DNA of 64,000 bases. It comes from Moraxella caviae. GTDB lineage: Bacteria > Pseudomonadota > Gammaproteobacteria > Pseudomonadales > Moraxellaceae. The stretch is taken from positions 4,226 through 68,225 of the forward strand of contig NZ_MUXU01000033.1 of NCBI RefSeq assembly GCF_002014985.1. Direction: 5' to 3'. Below the pieces are notes generated by a model, which was given only the letters and a program-made list of their open reading frames with translations, did no database searches and was not told where the DNA came from. Positions 37,489 through 46,597 of the stretch are shown piece after piece (position 1 is the stretch's first letter; every line of letters starts with the position of its first letter). Both the position numbers and the translations under genes were made by a program.

Positions 37489-37798
37489 TAAAATCGATTG
37501 TTTGATAAGGTTGCGATGATTTGGTGATGTTGGTAAGCACAACAAAACCCTGTCAAGCCAAGCCCAACTTGGATAAGACACACCGTAAAGATTGTTGCAG
37601 TTTTGCTTGATGTTTTGTAAAATACAAATAAAAGATTTGGTTTGTACGTTTTTTATGCCAAAATTTTTGAAATCGCATTAAAGATAACTCGCACCAGATG
37701 TCGGTCATCAAAGCCAAATCGATAATTTGCCAGCCTTGATTTTATCAGCCCATTTTTATTAAATTTACTTTAACAATCAATAACTTAAAGGAAATGAC
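37489..37798. promoter_or_regulatory. Intergenic region upstream of the LysR gene with palindrome
   Basis: No gene. 37614-37628 is a perfect palindrome TTTGTA-aaa-TACAAA, about 170 bases before the regulator start. It is a possible operator, perhaps for self-regulation, but does not contain the simple T-N11-A LysR arrangement centred on the promoter. Confidence 0.4.
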
Positions 37799-38677
37799 GT
37801 GAACACCACCAACCTTGCGACGTTTGTTACCGTCATGCAGACAGGAAGTATTTCTGGCGCGGCTGAAAAGCTATTCATCACGCAGCCTGCTGTCAGTAAG
37901 CGCATTAAAAACTTAGAAGATGAATTTGGTGCCACACTCTTTGACACGGTGGGGCGTGGTATCATCGCCACGGCGGCGGCGCACGAGCTTTTGCCCTACG
38001 CCAAACGCTGGCTTGATGATTATGAGCAGTGCCGCGCAAGCCTGCAGCATTCTAAGGAAACCGCCACGGGTCGCTTGGTAATTGGCACAAGCCACCACAT
38101 TGGACTACATCATCTTGCACCTGTGCTTAAGCAGTTTATTCAAATTTACCCTGCCGTGCAGCTGGAAGTACGCTTTATGGACAGCGAAGAAGCGCATAAA
38201 GCGGTGCTTGATGGCGAAGTGGCGTTGGCGTTTTTGACCCTGCCACCAATCTTTGATCGCCGCCTAAACTACCACACACTGTGGTCTGATCCGCTGTATT
38301 TTGTAACAGGCACACTCAGCCCGCTGGCACAAAAAAGCGAAGTAAGCCTGCTGCAACTGGCGCACCACCCTGCGATTTTACCAGCCGCCAACACTTTTAC
38401 CAGCCAAATCACGCTTGCAGAATTTGCCAAGCACAATCTGCGCCCTTATGCCACCATGAGCACCAATCCACTAGAATCCATTCGTATGCTGGTGTCCATT
38501 GGGCTTGGCTGGTCGGTGCTGCCTGAAACCTTAATCAATCAAGATTTGGTGAAAATTGACATGGCGCAAAGCATTGAACTGCAGCGGCATTTGGGCGTGG
38601 TTACCAACCCAAATCTGACACGCTCAGCAAACACGCAAGCGCTTTTAGATATGCTGATGATTGGCGATGTCAATTAA
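37799..38677 (+). CDS. LysR family transcriptional regulator
   Basis: 292 residues from GTG 37799 (AAGGAAATGAC upstream). N-terminal winged helix-turn-helix (FVTVMQTGSISGAAEKLFIT, then QPAVSKRIKNLEDEFG), linker helix, then a substrate-binding domain (GRLVIGTSHHIGLHHLAPVL). The inducer and targets cannot be inferred from neighbours: an exporter pair lies upstream in the same direction and ruvA is convergent downstream. It might regulate the exporter genes, but they are not divergent from it. Confidence 0.92.
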   Translation: MNTTNLATFVTVMQTGSISGAAEKLFITQPAVSKRIKNLEDEFGATLFDTVGRGIIATAAAHELLPYAKRWLDDYEQCRASLQHSKETATGRLVIGTSHHIGLHHLAPVLKQFIQIYPAVQLEVRFMDSEEAHKAVLDGEVALAFLTLPPIFDRRLNYHTLWSDPLYFVTGTLSPLAQKSEVSLLQLAHHPAILPAANTFTSQITLAEFAKHNLRPYATMSTNPLESIRMLVSIGLGWSVLPETLINQDLVKIDMAQSIELQRHLGVVTNPNLTRSANTQALLDMLMIGDVN

Positions 38678-38720
38678 ATAGCCAAACTGACCTAATTTCA
38701 CAGTGATACACACTTCACCA

Positions 38721-38751
38721 AAAACCGTCTTGCACAAACAAGACGGTTTTT
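38721..38751. terminator. Bidirectional terminator between lysR-type gene and ruvA
   Basis: AAAACCGTCTTG - cacaaa - CAAGACGGTTTT, a perfect 12-bp stem with A/T tails on both sides. Confidence 0.93.
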
Positions 38752-38784
38752 AATTCACTCTGGAAACTGCCATTTAAAACAGCG

Positions 38785-39411
38785 CTAAAACCCTGACAAC
38801 TGCTTCAAGGCGGCTTTTAGTAGGCTTTGCGTATCCATCACATCAAGCTCTGGCTGAACTTTCTTGATGGCGTTTTGCGCTTCTTTTTCTTTGTAGCCTA
38901 GGCTAATCAGCGCACTTTCTGCTTCGGCAATGGCGTGCATGACGCTCGTGCCAGACATGGCGCTGTCAAAAAACTCGCCTTGTCCACCAAAGTCGCTCGC
39001 TTGCCCAAATTCATTAAGCTTGCCTTTTAATTCAATCAATAAACGCTGAGCGGTTTTTTTGCCAATGCCCGGCACGCTCACCAGCGCCGAATCATCGTCC
39101 ATGTCCACCGCGCGTTTTAGTGCATCGGCTGACAGTGTGGATAAAATCGCCAACGCCATTTTTGCACCCACGCCATTGATTTTAATCAACTTACGGAACA
39201 CATCGCGCTCTTGTTTTTGTGCAAAACCGAATAGCAGCTGCGCATCTTCACGGACGTGCAAATGCGTGTAAATCGTCGCTTCAGCGTCCAATGCCAGCGT
39301 ACAAAAAGACGGTACAGGCAGCTCCACTTCGTAGCCAACACCGCTTGTAGTCATTATGCAGGCTTGCGGTGCGCTTAAATACACCACCTTACCGCTAATC
39401 ATACCAATCAT
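38785..39411 (-). CDS. ruvA: Holliday junction DNA helicase subunit RuvA
   Basis: 208 residues. OB-fold domain I (MIGMISGKVVYLSAPQACIM), tandem helix-hairpin-helix (LIKINGVGAKMALAILS and LVSVPGIGKKTAQRLLIELK) and the C-terminal domain contacting RuvB (ALISLGYKEKEAQNAIKKV). ruvB and ruvC are not adjacent, common in Moraxellaceae. Confidence 0.97.
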   Translation of the reverse strand: MIGMISGKVVYLSAPQACIMTTSGVGYEVELPVPSFCTLALDAEATIYTHLHVREDAQLLFGFAQKQERDVFRKLIKINGVGAKMALAILSTLSADALKRAVDMDDDSALVSVPGIGKKTAQRLLIELKGKLNEFGQASDFGGQGEFFDSAMSGTSVMHAIAEAESALISLGYKEKEAQNAIKKVQPELDVMDTQSLLKAALKQLSGF

Positions 39412-39580
39412 AAATTTTCTACCATATCACTGTATTTGACGAAATTTTGTGCGATTTGTACACAAGGGCAATGGTTAATTTTATACACACAAAGCAATGA
39501 TTAAGCAATGACAATATCATCACCACACACTTTGCAATTGTTTATCAAGTCAGCACAAAACAAATCGCCAAATAAACAAC

Positions 39581-39622
39581 AAACCCAACAACCTTTCGCA
39601 AATGCGTTTGTTGCTGGGTTTG
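39581..39622 (-). terminator. Terminator of fba
   Basis: Imperfect long stem, AAACCCAGCAAC pairing with GTTGTTGGGTTT, on the reverse strand 16 bases after the fba stop. Confidence 0.65.
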
Positions 39623-39637
39623 CTTATTTTGCCAAGA

Positions 39638-40675
39638 TTAGCTGTAGTAGCTTACCATGTTTTCAAGGCTGATTGGGCGAATTTTGCTGGCGTTACCCGC
39701 TGCGCCAAAGGCTTCGTAGCGCGCCACACAGATTCCTTCCATCGCTTTGATTGACGCAGCCAAATATTTGCGTGGGTCAAATTCAGCTGGATTTTCGTTC
39801 AAGAAGCGGCGAATCGCCCCTGTGCTTGCCAAGCGCAAATCGGTATCAATATTGATTTTACGCACACCGTGCTTGATGGCATCAACCAACTGATCCACTG
39901 GCACACCGTAAGTTTCGCCGATGTTACCGCCATTTTCGTTGATGATTTGCAGCCATTCTTGCGGTACCGAGCTTGAGCCGTGCATCACAAGGTGCGTGTT
40001 TGGCAAGGCTTCGTGAATTTCTTTAATGCGGTCAATCGCCAAAATATCGCCAGTAGGCGGGCGAGTGAATTTGTACGCGCCATGCGATGTACCAACAGCA
40101 ATCGCCAATGCGTCCACGCCAGTGTCAGCAACGAATTGACGCGCTTCTTCCACTGAAGTCAAAAGCTGGCTGTGGTCAAGCACGCCTTCTGCACCCACGC
40201 CGTCTTCTTCGCCTGCCATGCCGGTTTCCAAGCTGCCAAGACAGCCGATTTCACCTTCTACCGACACGCCGCACGCATGCGCCATTTTTACCACTTCGCG
40301 AGTTACGCCTACGTTGTAGTCATAATCTGCTGGGGTTTTGCCGTCTTCCTTAAGTGAACCATCCATCATCACCGAGCTAAAACCAAGCTGGATAGAGCGT
40401 TGGCAAACGGCTGGACTGGTGCCGTGGTCTTGGTGCATCACCACAGGAATGTGCGGCCACTCTTCAATGGCTGACAAAATCAAATGACGCAAAAACGGTG
40501 CGCCTGCGTACTTGCGTGCGCCTGCTGACGCTTGCACAATCACAGGTGAATCGGTCTTATCCGCCGCCATCATGATGGCACGCATTTGTTCTAGGTTGTT
40601 TACGTTAAACGCAGGCAATCCATAAGCATTTTCGCCAGCGTGGTCAAGTAGCTGACGCAAAGAAACCAATGCCAT
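39638..40675 (-). CDS. fba: Fructose-bisphosphate aldolase class II
   Basis: 345 residues, zinc-dependent aldolase of the Calvin-type subfamily. [20 protein letters not shown] (metal histidine), [36 protein letters not shown] and [11 protein letters not shown] are the metal- and phosphate-binding segments. It acts in glycolysis and gluconeogenesis; pckG and pgk elsewhere in the window are in the same pathway, although pgk is separated by a lipoprotein gene. Confidence 0.97.
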   Translation of the reverse strand: MALVSLRQLLDHAGENAYGLPAFNVNNLEQMRAIMMAADKTDSPVIVQASAGARKYAGAPFLRHLILSAIEEWPHIPVVMHQDHGTSPAVCQRSIQLGFSSVMMDGSLKEDGKTPADYDYNVGVTREVVKMAHACGVSVEGEIGCLGSLETGMAGEEDGVGAEGVLDHSQLLTSVEEARQFVADTGVDALAIAVGTSHGAYKFTRPPTGDILAIDRIKEIHEALPNTHLVMHGSSSVPQEWLQIINENGGNIGETYGVPVDQLVDAIKHGVRKINIDTDLRLASTGAIRRFLNENPAEFDPRKYLAASIKAMEGICVARYEAFGAAGNASKIRPISLENMVSYYS

Positions 40676-40844
40676 AAAGCTCTCCCCTTGGGTTTAAAAT
40701 GAGAATAAAGGTCTATAAAAGACAGCCATCGCCATTATATCGCTAAGACGGCAAAATTTCAACCATAACGCCTTGCAATAAACGGCCATTTAATAGATGG
40801 TTGTTTGGCGATCAACTTCAAAGCAGCTTCCAAAAAACCAAAAA

Positions 40845-40875
40845 ATAAAACCCAATCATCAGACTGGGTTTTATC
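40845..40875 (-). terminator. Terminator of the alanine-rich lipoprotein gene
   Basis: AAAACCCA and TGGGTTTT arms. On the reverse strand the second arm runs into ATTTTTT. Confidence 0.8.
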
Positions 40876-40913
40876 ATCAAATCTGCATTGGCAGATGTGC
40901 AATCACGCCAAAA

Positions 40914-41282
40914 TTAGAACTTTTGCTCTTCTGGTACTTGCTCTTCAGCGGTGTGTTCAGCGTGCTCAGCGTCTGATTGTGCATTTTGTGCCATATCTTC
41001 AGCTTTTTGAGCCACGTCTGCTGCTGCACCTGCCACTGCTTCGCCAGCATCTTTGTCGGCTTCAGCGGTCTTATCAGCGGCCGCACCCACTGCGTCAGCG
41101 GTTGCGTTGCCTGCGTCTTTAGCAGCTTCTTCAGCTTTGGCTGCCACTTCAGCGGTTTTGTCCGCTACGTCAGTTTTTGCAGCTTCCACCGCTTCTGCGG
41201 CTTTGTCTTTGGTTTCTTGGCTGCACGCCGCCAATGCCAAAGCAGCGGCTGCGATTGCAGATAGAGCTAGAATTTTTTTCAT
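40914..41282 (-). CDS. Alanine/lysine-rich lipoprotein
   Basis: 122 residues. Lipobox LAAC (Cys20). The mature chain is almost entirely Ala, Lys, Glu and Asp with a repeating AAEKAAD-like pattern (AVEAAKTDVADKTAEVAAKA), predicting a long amphipathic helix. Such low-complexity helical lipoproteins resemble Lpp-like or stress-related surface proteins, but similarity is compositional. Ends EEQVPEEQKF. Confidence 0.75.
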   Translation of the reverse strand: MKKILALSAIAAAALALAACSQETKDKAAEAVEAAKTDVADKTAEVAAKAEEAAKDAGNATADAVGAAADKTAEADKDAGEAVAGAAADVAQKAEDMAQNAQSDAEHAEHTAEEQVPEEQKF

Positions 41283-41470
41283 GATGAAATCTCTTGCAAA
41301 TTATTGTCTTAAATCATGCCAGTCGTACGATTAAACGCCCATAACTGACAATCATTTCACAAATAGTTTAACGGTTTTTCAATGCTTTCACAAGCACAAA
41401 GCCAAAAACGTAACAAAAAATTACAATTCGTCAATTTTGTCCGCTTACGCCTTTGGCTAAAAGGCTGCAA

Positions 41471-42673
41471 TTAAGAAGCGTCCGCCAATGCTGCGATGGC
41501 TGGCAAAGTCTTACCTTCCACGAATTCTAGGAACGCGCCGCCGCCTGTAGAAAGGTAGCTCACCCCTGCCGCCACGTCATATTTATCAATGGCTGCCAAG
41601 GTGTCGCCGCCGCCTGCAATGCTAAAGCCCGCGCTGTCTTTTACGGCACAAGAAAGCGTTTTGGTGCCTTCGCCAAATTGATCCACTTCAAACACGCCAA
41701 CAGGGCCGTTCCACAGGATTGTTTTGGCGTTTTTCACCGCTTCGGCGATGCGTGCTGCGCTGTCTGCCGCCACGTCCAAAATCATCTCATTTTCGCCAAT
41801 TTCACTCACCGATTTGCTGATGGCGTCCGCCTTGGCAAGTAAGCCCAAAAAGTCATCAAAATCAATTTGTGATTTGTCCGCCACCACCACATCGCTTGGC
41901 AAGATGATGTTGGTTTTTTGCATGATGGCTTTGGCGGTGTCCACAAGGTCAGGCTCGTACAAAGACGCGCCCACGTTCACGCCAGTTGCCGCAAGGAAAG
42001 TATTGGCAATGCCGCCGCCCACCACGATGCTGTCGCACATTTCGCTAAGGCTTGTCAAAACGTCAAGTTTGGTGGAGACTTTTGAGCCGCCCACAATCGC
42101 AAGCACTGGCGCTTCTGGATTATCCAGCGCACGAGCCAGTGCATCAAGCTCAGCCGCAAGCAAATGCCCTGCGCACACCGCCTTGCCGTCCGCTGCTGCC
42201 GCACGAATCACGCCTTCAGTAGAAGCCTGCGCGCGGTGCGCCGTGCCAAATGCGTCCATGACAAACACATCGCACAAATCGGCATATTTTTTGGATAATT
42301 CAGCACTGTTTTTCTTCTCGCCATGATTAAAACGCACGTTTTCTAGCACCACAAGCTCGCCTGCTTTGGCGTCCACGCCATTGTCCAGATAATCTTTTGA
42401 AAAAGACACAGGAAAATCTAGGTGCTGCGCCAGATAGTTCGCCACTGGTTCAAGCGAATATTCGTCTGCAGGCTCACCTTCGGTTGGGCGACCCAAATGC
42501 GATGCCACCATCACCGCCGCACCTTGCGCCAAAGCGTCCTTGAGCGTTGGCAAGGCAGCCTGCAAGCGCACATCGCTTGTGATTACGCCATTTTTAATCG
42601 GCACGTTCAAATCTTCACGAATCAGTACGCGCTTTGCCGTTAAATCCAAATCCTTCATATTAACGATGGTCAT
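41471..42673 (-). CDS. pgk: Phosphoglycerate kinase
   Basis: 400 residues from ATG 42673, preceded by AAGGTGCAAT; a longer frame to 42751 has no matching Pgk sequence. Motifs: [62 protein letters not shown] and [11 protein letters not shown]. Reversible transfer of phosphate from 1,3-bisphosphoglycerate to ADP. The gap of 188 bases to the lipoprotein suggests separate transcription. Confidence 0.97.
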   Translation of the reverse strand: MTIVNMKDLDLTAKRVLIREDLNVPIKNGVITSDVRLQAALPTLKDALAQGAAVMVASHLGRPTEGEPADEYSLEPVANYLAQHLDFPVSFSKDYLDNGVDAKAGELVVLENVRFNHGEKKNSAELSKKYADLCDVFVMDAFGTAHRAQASTEGVIRAAAADGKAVCAGHLLAAELDALARALDNPEAPVLAIVGGSKVSTKLDVLTSLSEMCDSIVVGGGIANTFLAATGVNVGASLYEPDLVDTAKAIMQKTNIILPSDVVVADKSQIDFDDFLGLLAKADAISKSVSEIGENEMILDVAADSAARIAEAVKNAKTILWNGPVGVFEVDQFGEGTKTLSCAVKDSAGFSIAGGGDTLAAIDKYDVAAGVSYLSTGGGAFLEFVEGKTLPAIAALADAS

Positions 42674-43031
42674 ATTGCACCTTTTTGTGATGGTTGAGTA
42701 AAAGCCGCCATTTGGCTGGCAACATAAAATAAGCTCGCCTTGTCGTTGCAAGGTTTCGCTGTTTTAAGACTGTATAAACGCATTCATTGTAGCACATTTT
42801 ACTAAGTTCGGCGGCTTAATTTACGAAAAATCCTGTACGCTTAAATTTTCGTGCTAAGCATAAGATTTTATCTAAATTTTGTGCTACAATACCACGTTAA
42901 TTTGGGTAAAATTTAACCCAGCTGCATTTATGATTTTAAGTTAAGATTTTTGTTGGCGAGCGATTTTGGTTTATGATTGCCGCCGTGTGCGATTTAGAAG
43001 TTAAATTTAATAAAAATATCAAGAGTTTACC
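42674..43031. other. Intergenic region between pgk and the HIT gene
   Basis: Divergent promoter region. No gene. At 42903-42920 an imperfect hairpin TGGGTAAAATTTAACCCA precedes the HIT gene by about 110 bases. Confidence 0.4.
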
Positions 43032-43469
43032 ATGTTTCAACTACACCCAACCTTAGCCAAAGACACGTTTTTGGTGGGCGATTTTCCGCTGTCTACTGTG
43101 CGTTTGATGAACGATTGCCAATTTCCGTGGCTGATTTTGGTGCCGCGCGTATCTGGCGTTAAGGAAATTTATGAATTGTCAGCTGCCGACCAAGTGCAGT
43201 TTTTGCGTGAGTCTAGCTGGGTTTCTAGCCAGATGGCAAAGATTTTTGGCGCAGATAAAATGAACGTTGCCGCGCTTGGCAATCAAGTGCCGCAGCTGCA
43301 TTTTCACCACATCGTCCGCTACCAGAACGACTCACGCTGGCCAAATCCTGTGTGGGGCACGCCTGCGATTCCTTACACCGCTGAAGTACTGCAGCATATG
43401 CAGCAAACGCTGATGATGGCGCTGCGTGGACACCATGAAATGCCGTTTGACTGGAAAATGACCACATAG
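43032..43469 (+). CDS. HIT family hydrolase
   Basis: 145 residues. The histidine triad region QVPQLHFHHIVRYQNDSRWP is close to HxHxHxx with the nucleophilic histidine, followed by NPVWG typical of a gammaproteobacterial HIT subgroup. Probably a nucleotide hydrolase or transferase; substrate unknown. It is the last chromosomal gene before the prophage integrase, 152 bases away, and so marks the left boundary of the element. Confidence 0.9.
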   Translation: MFQLHPTLAKDTFLVGDFPLSTVRLMNDCQFPWLILVPRVSGVKEIYELSAADQVQFLRESSWVSSQMAKIFGADKMNVAALGNQVPQLHFHHIVRYQNDSRWPNPVWGTPAIPYTAEVLQHMQQTLMMALRGHHEMPFDWKMTT

Positions 43470-43584
43470 TTCTTTGACTGTCGTTCATTGTCTGTAGATG
43501 TCTGCTAAATTATTGATTTATTTTGCTTTATTTTCTCTTATCGTCTGTTATTGTCGCTGGCAATCTTTCGGTATAGCGCAATAA

Positions 43585-43608
43585 TAGTAGTAAGATTAGT
43601 AGTAAGAT
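43585..43608 (+). repeat. 12-bp tandem repeat at prophage edge
   Basis: TAGTAGTAAGAT occurs twice in direct succession immediately upstream of the integrase ribosome site. It could be arm-type integrase sites or part of the left attachment region; the opposite end is not in the window. Confidence 0.6.
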
Positions 43609-43621
43609 TTAAGGCAGAACA

Positions 43622-44836
43622 ATGCGAACCATCAAACCATTAACCAACAAACAGATAGAAATCGCCAAACCAAAAGATAAGCCTTATCGCCTATACGATG
43701 GCGCAGGCTTGTCTTTGTGCGTCAGCAGCAAAAAAACTTGGCATTTTAGCTACGCCAAGCCCTACATCAAAAAACGCACCATGATGTCGCTTGGCACTTA
43801 TCCGCAAATCAGCCTTGTGGACGCACGAGCCTTGCGCGATGAATATAACGCCCTACTTGCCAAAAACATTGACCCGCAAGAACACAAAAGAATGCTGGCG
43901 CAAAACGAAGTTAATGTTTTGCAAAATACATTTGCGCGTGTCGGCGAAAAATGGCTATCACAACAAAACTACTCAAGAATAACCCAGCAAAGCGCAGAAC
44001 GCTACTTGCGCTATGCCAACGCTTATTTGGCGCAAATCCCTGTTGCTAAAATAACCAGCCATGATATTTTGACCATCTGCGAAACCGTTGCAGAAAAACA
44101 CAGCTCACTTATCGCAAGTTGCGTCAAAACAAAAATCGCCCAAGTGCTAGATTTTGCATTAGGTCGCCGCCTGATTGACACCAATGTGGCACGGCAACTT
44201 ACCAACACCCACCAAGCACACCAAAAAGGCAATCGCCCTGCGCTGACCGACTCGCAGCAATTTTCACAATTTTTACGCTTCATACACCAAGACAGCTTGC
44301 CGGGCTTATCTTTCATCAATCAGCAATTTTTAAAATTAGCCCCCTATCTATTCGTGCGCCCCGGTGAATTGGCGCAAATGCACTGCGATGATATTGACTG
44401 GCAACTCAACCAATGGCGATTCACACCCTCAAAAACCAAGAAAAGCACAGGTGTTCAGCTTATCGTTCCTTTATCTCGCCAAGCAATAAAAATCATCAAA
44501 GAAACCATCAGTTATCATGGGCAAGACTATGTGTTTTGTTCGGTGCGCCGCAAAGAAGGCTACATTGAAAACCGCACGATTTCCGCGTGGGTGCGAGCAA
44601 ACGGCTTTCAAGACCTACAAACACTGCATGGGCTTCGTGCCAGCGCAAAAACCATCTTAGAAGAAGTGCTGGAATTTGACCCAAGATACGTTGAAATGCA
44701 ATTAGGACACGTCGTCAAAGACGCCAACGGTACAGCATATAACCGCACAAAATTTATAAAACGGCGAACAGAAATGATGCAAGCATGGGCGGATTATTTA
44801 GATGAGCTTATTGCCAAGCAAAAAGCCAAAGCATAA
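43622..44836 (+). CDS. Tyrosine-type site-specific integrase
   Basis: 404 residues. The N-terminal domain (LTNKQIEIAKPKDKPYRLYD, GAGLSLCVSSKKTWHFSY) is of the P4/DUF4102 type. The catalytic set is visible: Arg in LFVRPGELAQMHCDDI, His-x-x-Arg in TLHGLRASAKTIL, His in MQLGHVVKDANG and the nucleophile Tyr in GTAYNRTKF. The ribosome site AAGGCAGAACA precedes ATG. It begins the prophage; no tRNA gene is adjacent, so the target is the HIT-gene downstream region. Confidence 0.93.
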   Translation: MRTIKPLTNKQIEIAKPKDKPYRLYDGAGLSLCVSSKKTWHFSYAKPYIKKRTMMSLGTYPQISLVDARALRDEYNALLAKNIDPQEHKRMLAQNEVNVLQNTFARVGEKWLSQQNYSRITQQSAERYLRYANAYLAQIPVAKITSHDILTICETVAEKHSSLIASCVKTKIAQVLDFALGRRLIDTNVARQLTNTHQAHQKGNRPALTDSQQFSQFLRFIHQDSLPGLSFINQQFLKLAPYLFVRPGELAQMHCDDIDWQLNQWRFTPSKTKKSTGVQLIVPLSRQAIKIIKETISYHGQDYVFCSVRRKEGYIENRTISAWVRANGFQDLQTLHGLRASAKTILEEVLEFDPRYVEMQLGHVVKDANGTAYNRTKFIKRRTEMMQAWADYLDELIAKQKAKA

Positions 44837-44852
44837 CGCCTCGGCTTTTTTT
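44821..44852 (+). terminator. Terminator of integrase gene
   Basis: AAAAGCC (44821) pairs with GGCTTTT (44843), followed by T. The left arm overlaps the last integrase codons. The remaining DNA to 45020 is gene-free. Confidence 0.6.
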
Positions 44853-45020
44853 GGGCTGTTGTATCACTAGCCGTACAATAATATTCTAATTCACACACCC
44901 TGTGGCGTGGTCGCTTATCAAGCGCACAAGCATTGGCTTGTACGTACATAGTACAGCAGCCCAAAATTCATGTCAAGCACAATTTTTTTTGAAAAAATTA
45001 AAAAATTTTAAAAATAATGC

Positions 45021-45075
45021 TTGACTTGTAACCATTATCATACTATAATACACACATCAACCAAAGATGGTTGAT
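45021..45075 (+). promoter_or_regulatory. Strong sigma-70 promoter with inverted repeat
   Basis: -35 TTGACT 45021-45026, 17-base spacer, -10 TATAAT 45044-45049. An inverted repeat ATCAACC-aaagat-GGTTGAT at 45056-45075 covers the expected transcription start. It may be an operator or a leader hairpin for the 122-residue protein at 45118. Confidence 0.85.
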
Positions 45076-45117
45076 GGAAAACTGAACTAACACGCCTACT
45101 AGGGCAGGAGAAAAATC

Positions 45118-45486
45118 ATGCAAGTACTTATCATTGAAACCAACGAAATCGCAACTCTAAACGAGCTAATTGACCCAAAAAACGGTTGCGACTTACTACA
45201 AGATTTCATCGGCAACCACGGCGGATTTGGCGAAAACACCGACAGTCAATTTAAGCCTGTGCATGGCTACATTGGCGATGATTATGTAGAATACATCACA
45301 AGCCAAGACAACTATAACTGGTGGAATGCAGTTGTCGCCAATCAGCAAGAAGCCATTGATTTGATTGCACAAATGGCAGATGAACATGGCGAAAAGGTGC
45401 ATGAAATTGCAGCAGATGCAGGGCAAACAGACCTAGAAGACCAAGCAAGTGCCATTATCCACGCACTAAACCAAGCATTTAACTAA
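45118..45486 (+). CDS. Highly acidic small phage protein of unknown function
   Basis: 122 residues with 22 Asp/Glu, 3 Lys and no Arg by count. One cysteine and two adjacent tryptophans (DNYNWWNAVV). The ribosome site AGGAG is well placed. Transcribed from a near-consensus promoter at the integrase end of a prophage, the usual position of accessory, anti-defence or superinfection genes. Extreme acidity would suit a DNA-mimic. I do not recognise a homologue and assign no function. An HTH-like gene follows 41 bases downstream. Confidence 0.75.
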   Translation: MQVLIIETNEIATLNELIDPKNGCDLLQDFIGNHGGFGENTDSQFKPVHGYIGDDYVEYITSQDNYNWWNAVVANQQEAIDLIAQMADEHGEKVHEIAADAGQTDLEDQASAIIHALNQAFN

Positions 45487-45527
45487 GATAACCAGCCCTG
45501 CCAAGTGCAGGGCTTTGGAGCTTAAAA

Positions 45528-46070
45528 ATGGCAAAACCAAGCAACCACGAAACGGCTTTGGCGGCTATGATTGCCCATCAAAAAAACCGCCGCGCCGATT
45601 GGGAAAGCGTGGATTGGACAAAGCATAATGACGAGATTGCCCAGCTGCTGAGCCGCCACCCTGATTCGGTGGCAAAAATGCGCACCAAATTTGGCGCACA
45701 AGGCATGGCAAAACGCAAACCAAGGCGAAAATATAAGGTAACTCGCAAGGCAGTGCCACCACCGCACACGCAAGAGCTGGCAACAGCCGCCGCCAAAATT
45801 AGCCCAAAATCGGGCAGGTATGAAACCAATGTGAATGCCAAACGCTGGCTCATTATATCACCAAGCGGTCAAAGGTTTGAGTTTAGCAACCTACAGCACT
45901 TTGTGCGAAATCACCCAGAATTATTTGCCAAAGCCGATACGGTGTGGAAACGTCAAGGTGGTAAGCGTGGCACGGGCGGCGAATATTGCAACGCAAGTAA
46001 TGGGCTGGCGCAGGCGGCAAGACTAAACATTGGCTGGAAGGGCTGGCAGGCGAAAATTATTAAGGGGTGA
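45528..46070 (+). CDS. Phage protein with HTH-like N-terminal region
   Basis: 180 residues, very basic. DWTKHNDEIAQLLSRHPDSV followed by AKMRTKFG looks like a helix-turn-helix of the kind found in phage proteins where a site is recognised by the second helix. The basic segment AKRKPRRKYKVTR and a C-terminal domain WLIISPSGQRFEFSNLQHFV resemble putative phage DNA-binding proteins. It may regulate the neighbouring genes, including the acidic protein upstream. GGAGCTTAAAA precedes the ATG. Confidence 0.68.
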   Translation: MAKPSNHETALAAMIAHQKNRRADWESVDWTKHNDEIAQLLSRHPDSVAKMRTKFGAQGMAKRKPRRKYKVTRKAVPPPHTQELATAAAKISPKSGRYETNVNAKRWLIISPSGQRFEFSNLQHFVRNHPELFAKADTVWKRQGGKRGTGGEYCNASNGLAQAARLNIGWKGWQAKIIKG

Positions 46071-46082
46071 AATAAGGAGAAT

Positions 46083-46370
46083 ATGAACAAAAAATCCATC
46101 AGTCAGCGAGTGCGCCGCATTAACAACCCAAAAGACAAATTAGCACTGGTACAAGAATGGGTAAGCCAGCGCCAAAGTGATTTTTTTAGCGCGTTTGAAC
46201 AATTAGAATATGCTGTTGGCGTAGATGACTTGCAACAAATCCACGAAGCCATGGACAAAATCAAAGACATCGCCATCAAAAACTACAAAGCCATGCCGAA
46301 TATCGCAGAGGCTATGCTGGTGAGCAAACATTACACGGTAGATTTGGACGAATACGAGCAGGAAAAATGA
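46083..46370 (+). CDS. Small phage protein of unknown function
   Basis: 95 residues, charged and predicted mostly helical (SQRVRRINNPKDKLALVQEW). The start follows AAGGAGAAT. It overlaps the next gene by four bases (ATGA). No family recognised. Part of the short forward operon from 45118 to 46558. Confidence 0.7.
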   Translation: MNKKSISQRVRRINNPKDKLALVQEWVSQRQSDFFSAFEQLEYAVGVDDLQQIHEAMDKIKDIAIKNYKAMPNIAEAMLVSKHYTVDLDEYEQEK

Positions 46371-46558
46371 GCAAGACACAACTACAGCGCAACCAAGAAT
46401 ATAAAGAACGCAACAACGTTAAAGGCATAAGCGCAAGTTTTAACTTGTCAAAAGACGATGAACGCACGGCTTATGAAATTTGGCAAGATTTGCCAAATAA
46501 AAAGCAAGTGTTGATTGATTTGTTGTTGCAATATGACAACGAACGATTTGAAAAATAA
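46367..46558 (+). CDS. Small phage protein, possible ribbon-helix-helix-like
   Basis: 63 residues. GISASFNLSKDDERTAYEIW followed by QDLPNKKQVLIDLL could be a strand plus two helices, the size and pattern of a ribbon-helix-helix regulator. Assignment is tentative. A terminator follows the stop directly, closing the operon. Confidence 0.62.
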   Translation: MSKTQLQRNQEYKERNNVKGISASFNLSKDDERTAYEIWQDLPNKKQVLIDLLLQYDNERFEK

Positions 46559-46562
46559 AACA

Positions 46563-46594
46563 AATCCCCCAAGCTGAGAACTTGGGGGATTGTT
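46563..46594. terminator. Bidirectional terminator
   Basis: AATCCCCCAAG - ctgagaa - CTTGGGGGATT, an 11-bp perfect stem. It separates the forward small-gene operon from the reverse lysis genes. Confidence 0.9.
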
Positions 46595-46597
46595 GTG

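Noticed and set aside
41724..42326. 200-codon forward frame inside pgk
   Set aside because: Antisense shadow of a well-conserved gene; low-complexity Ser/Ala composition, no family motif.
42674..42751. Longer start for pgk
   Set aside because: The additional 26 residues do not match Pgk proteins, and ATG 42673 follows AAGGTG at proper spacing.
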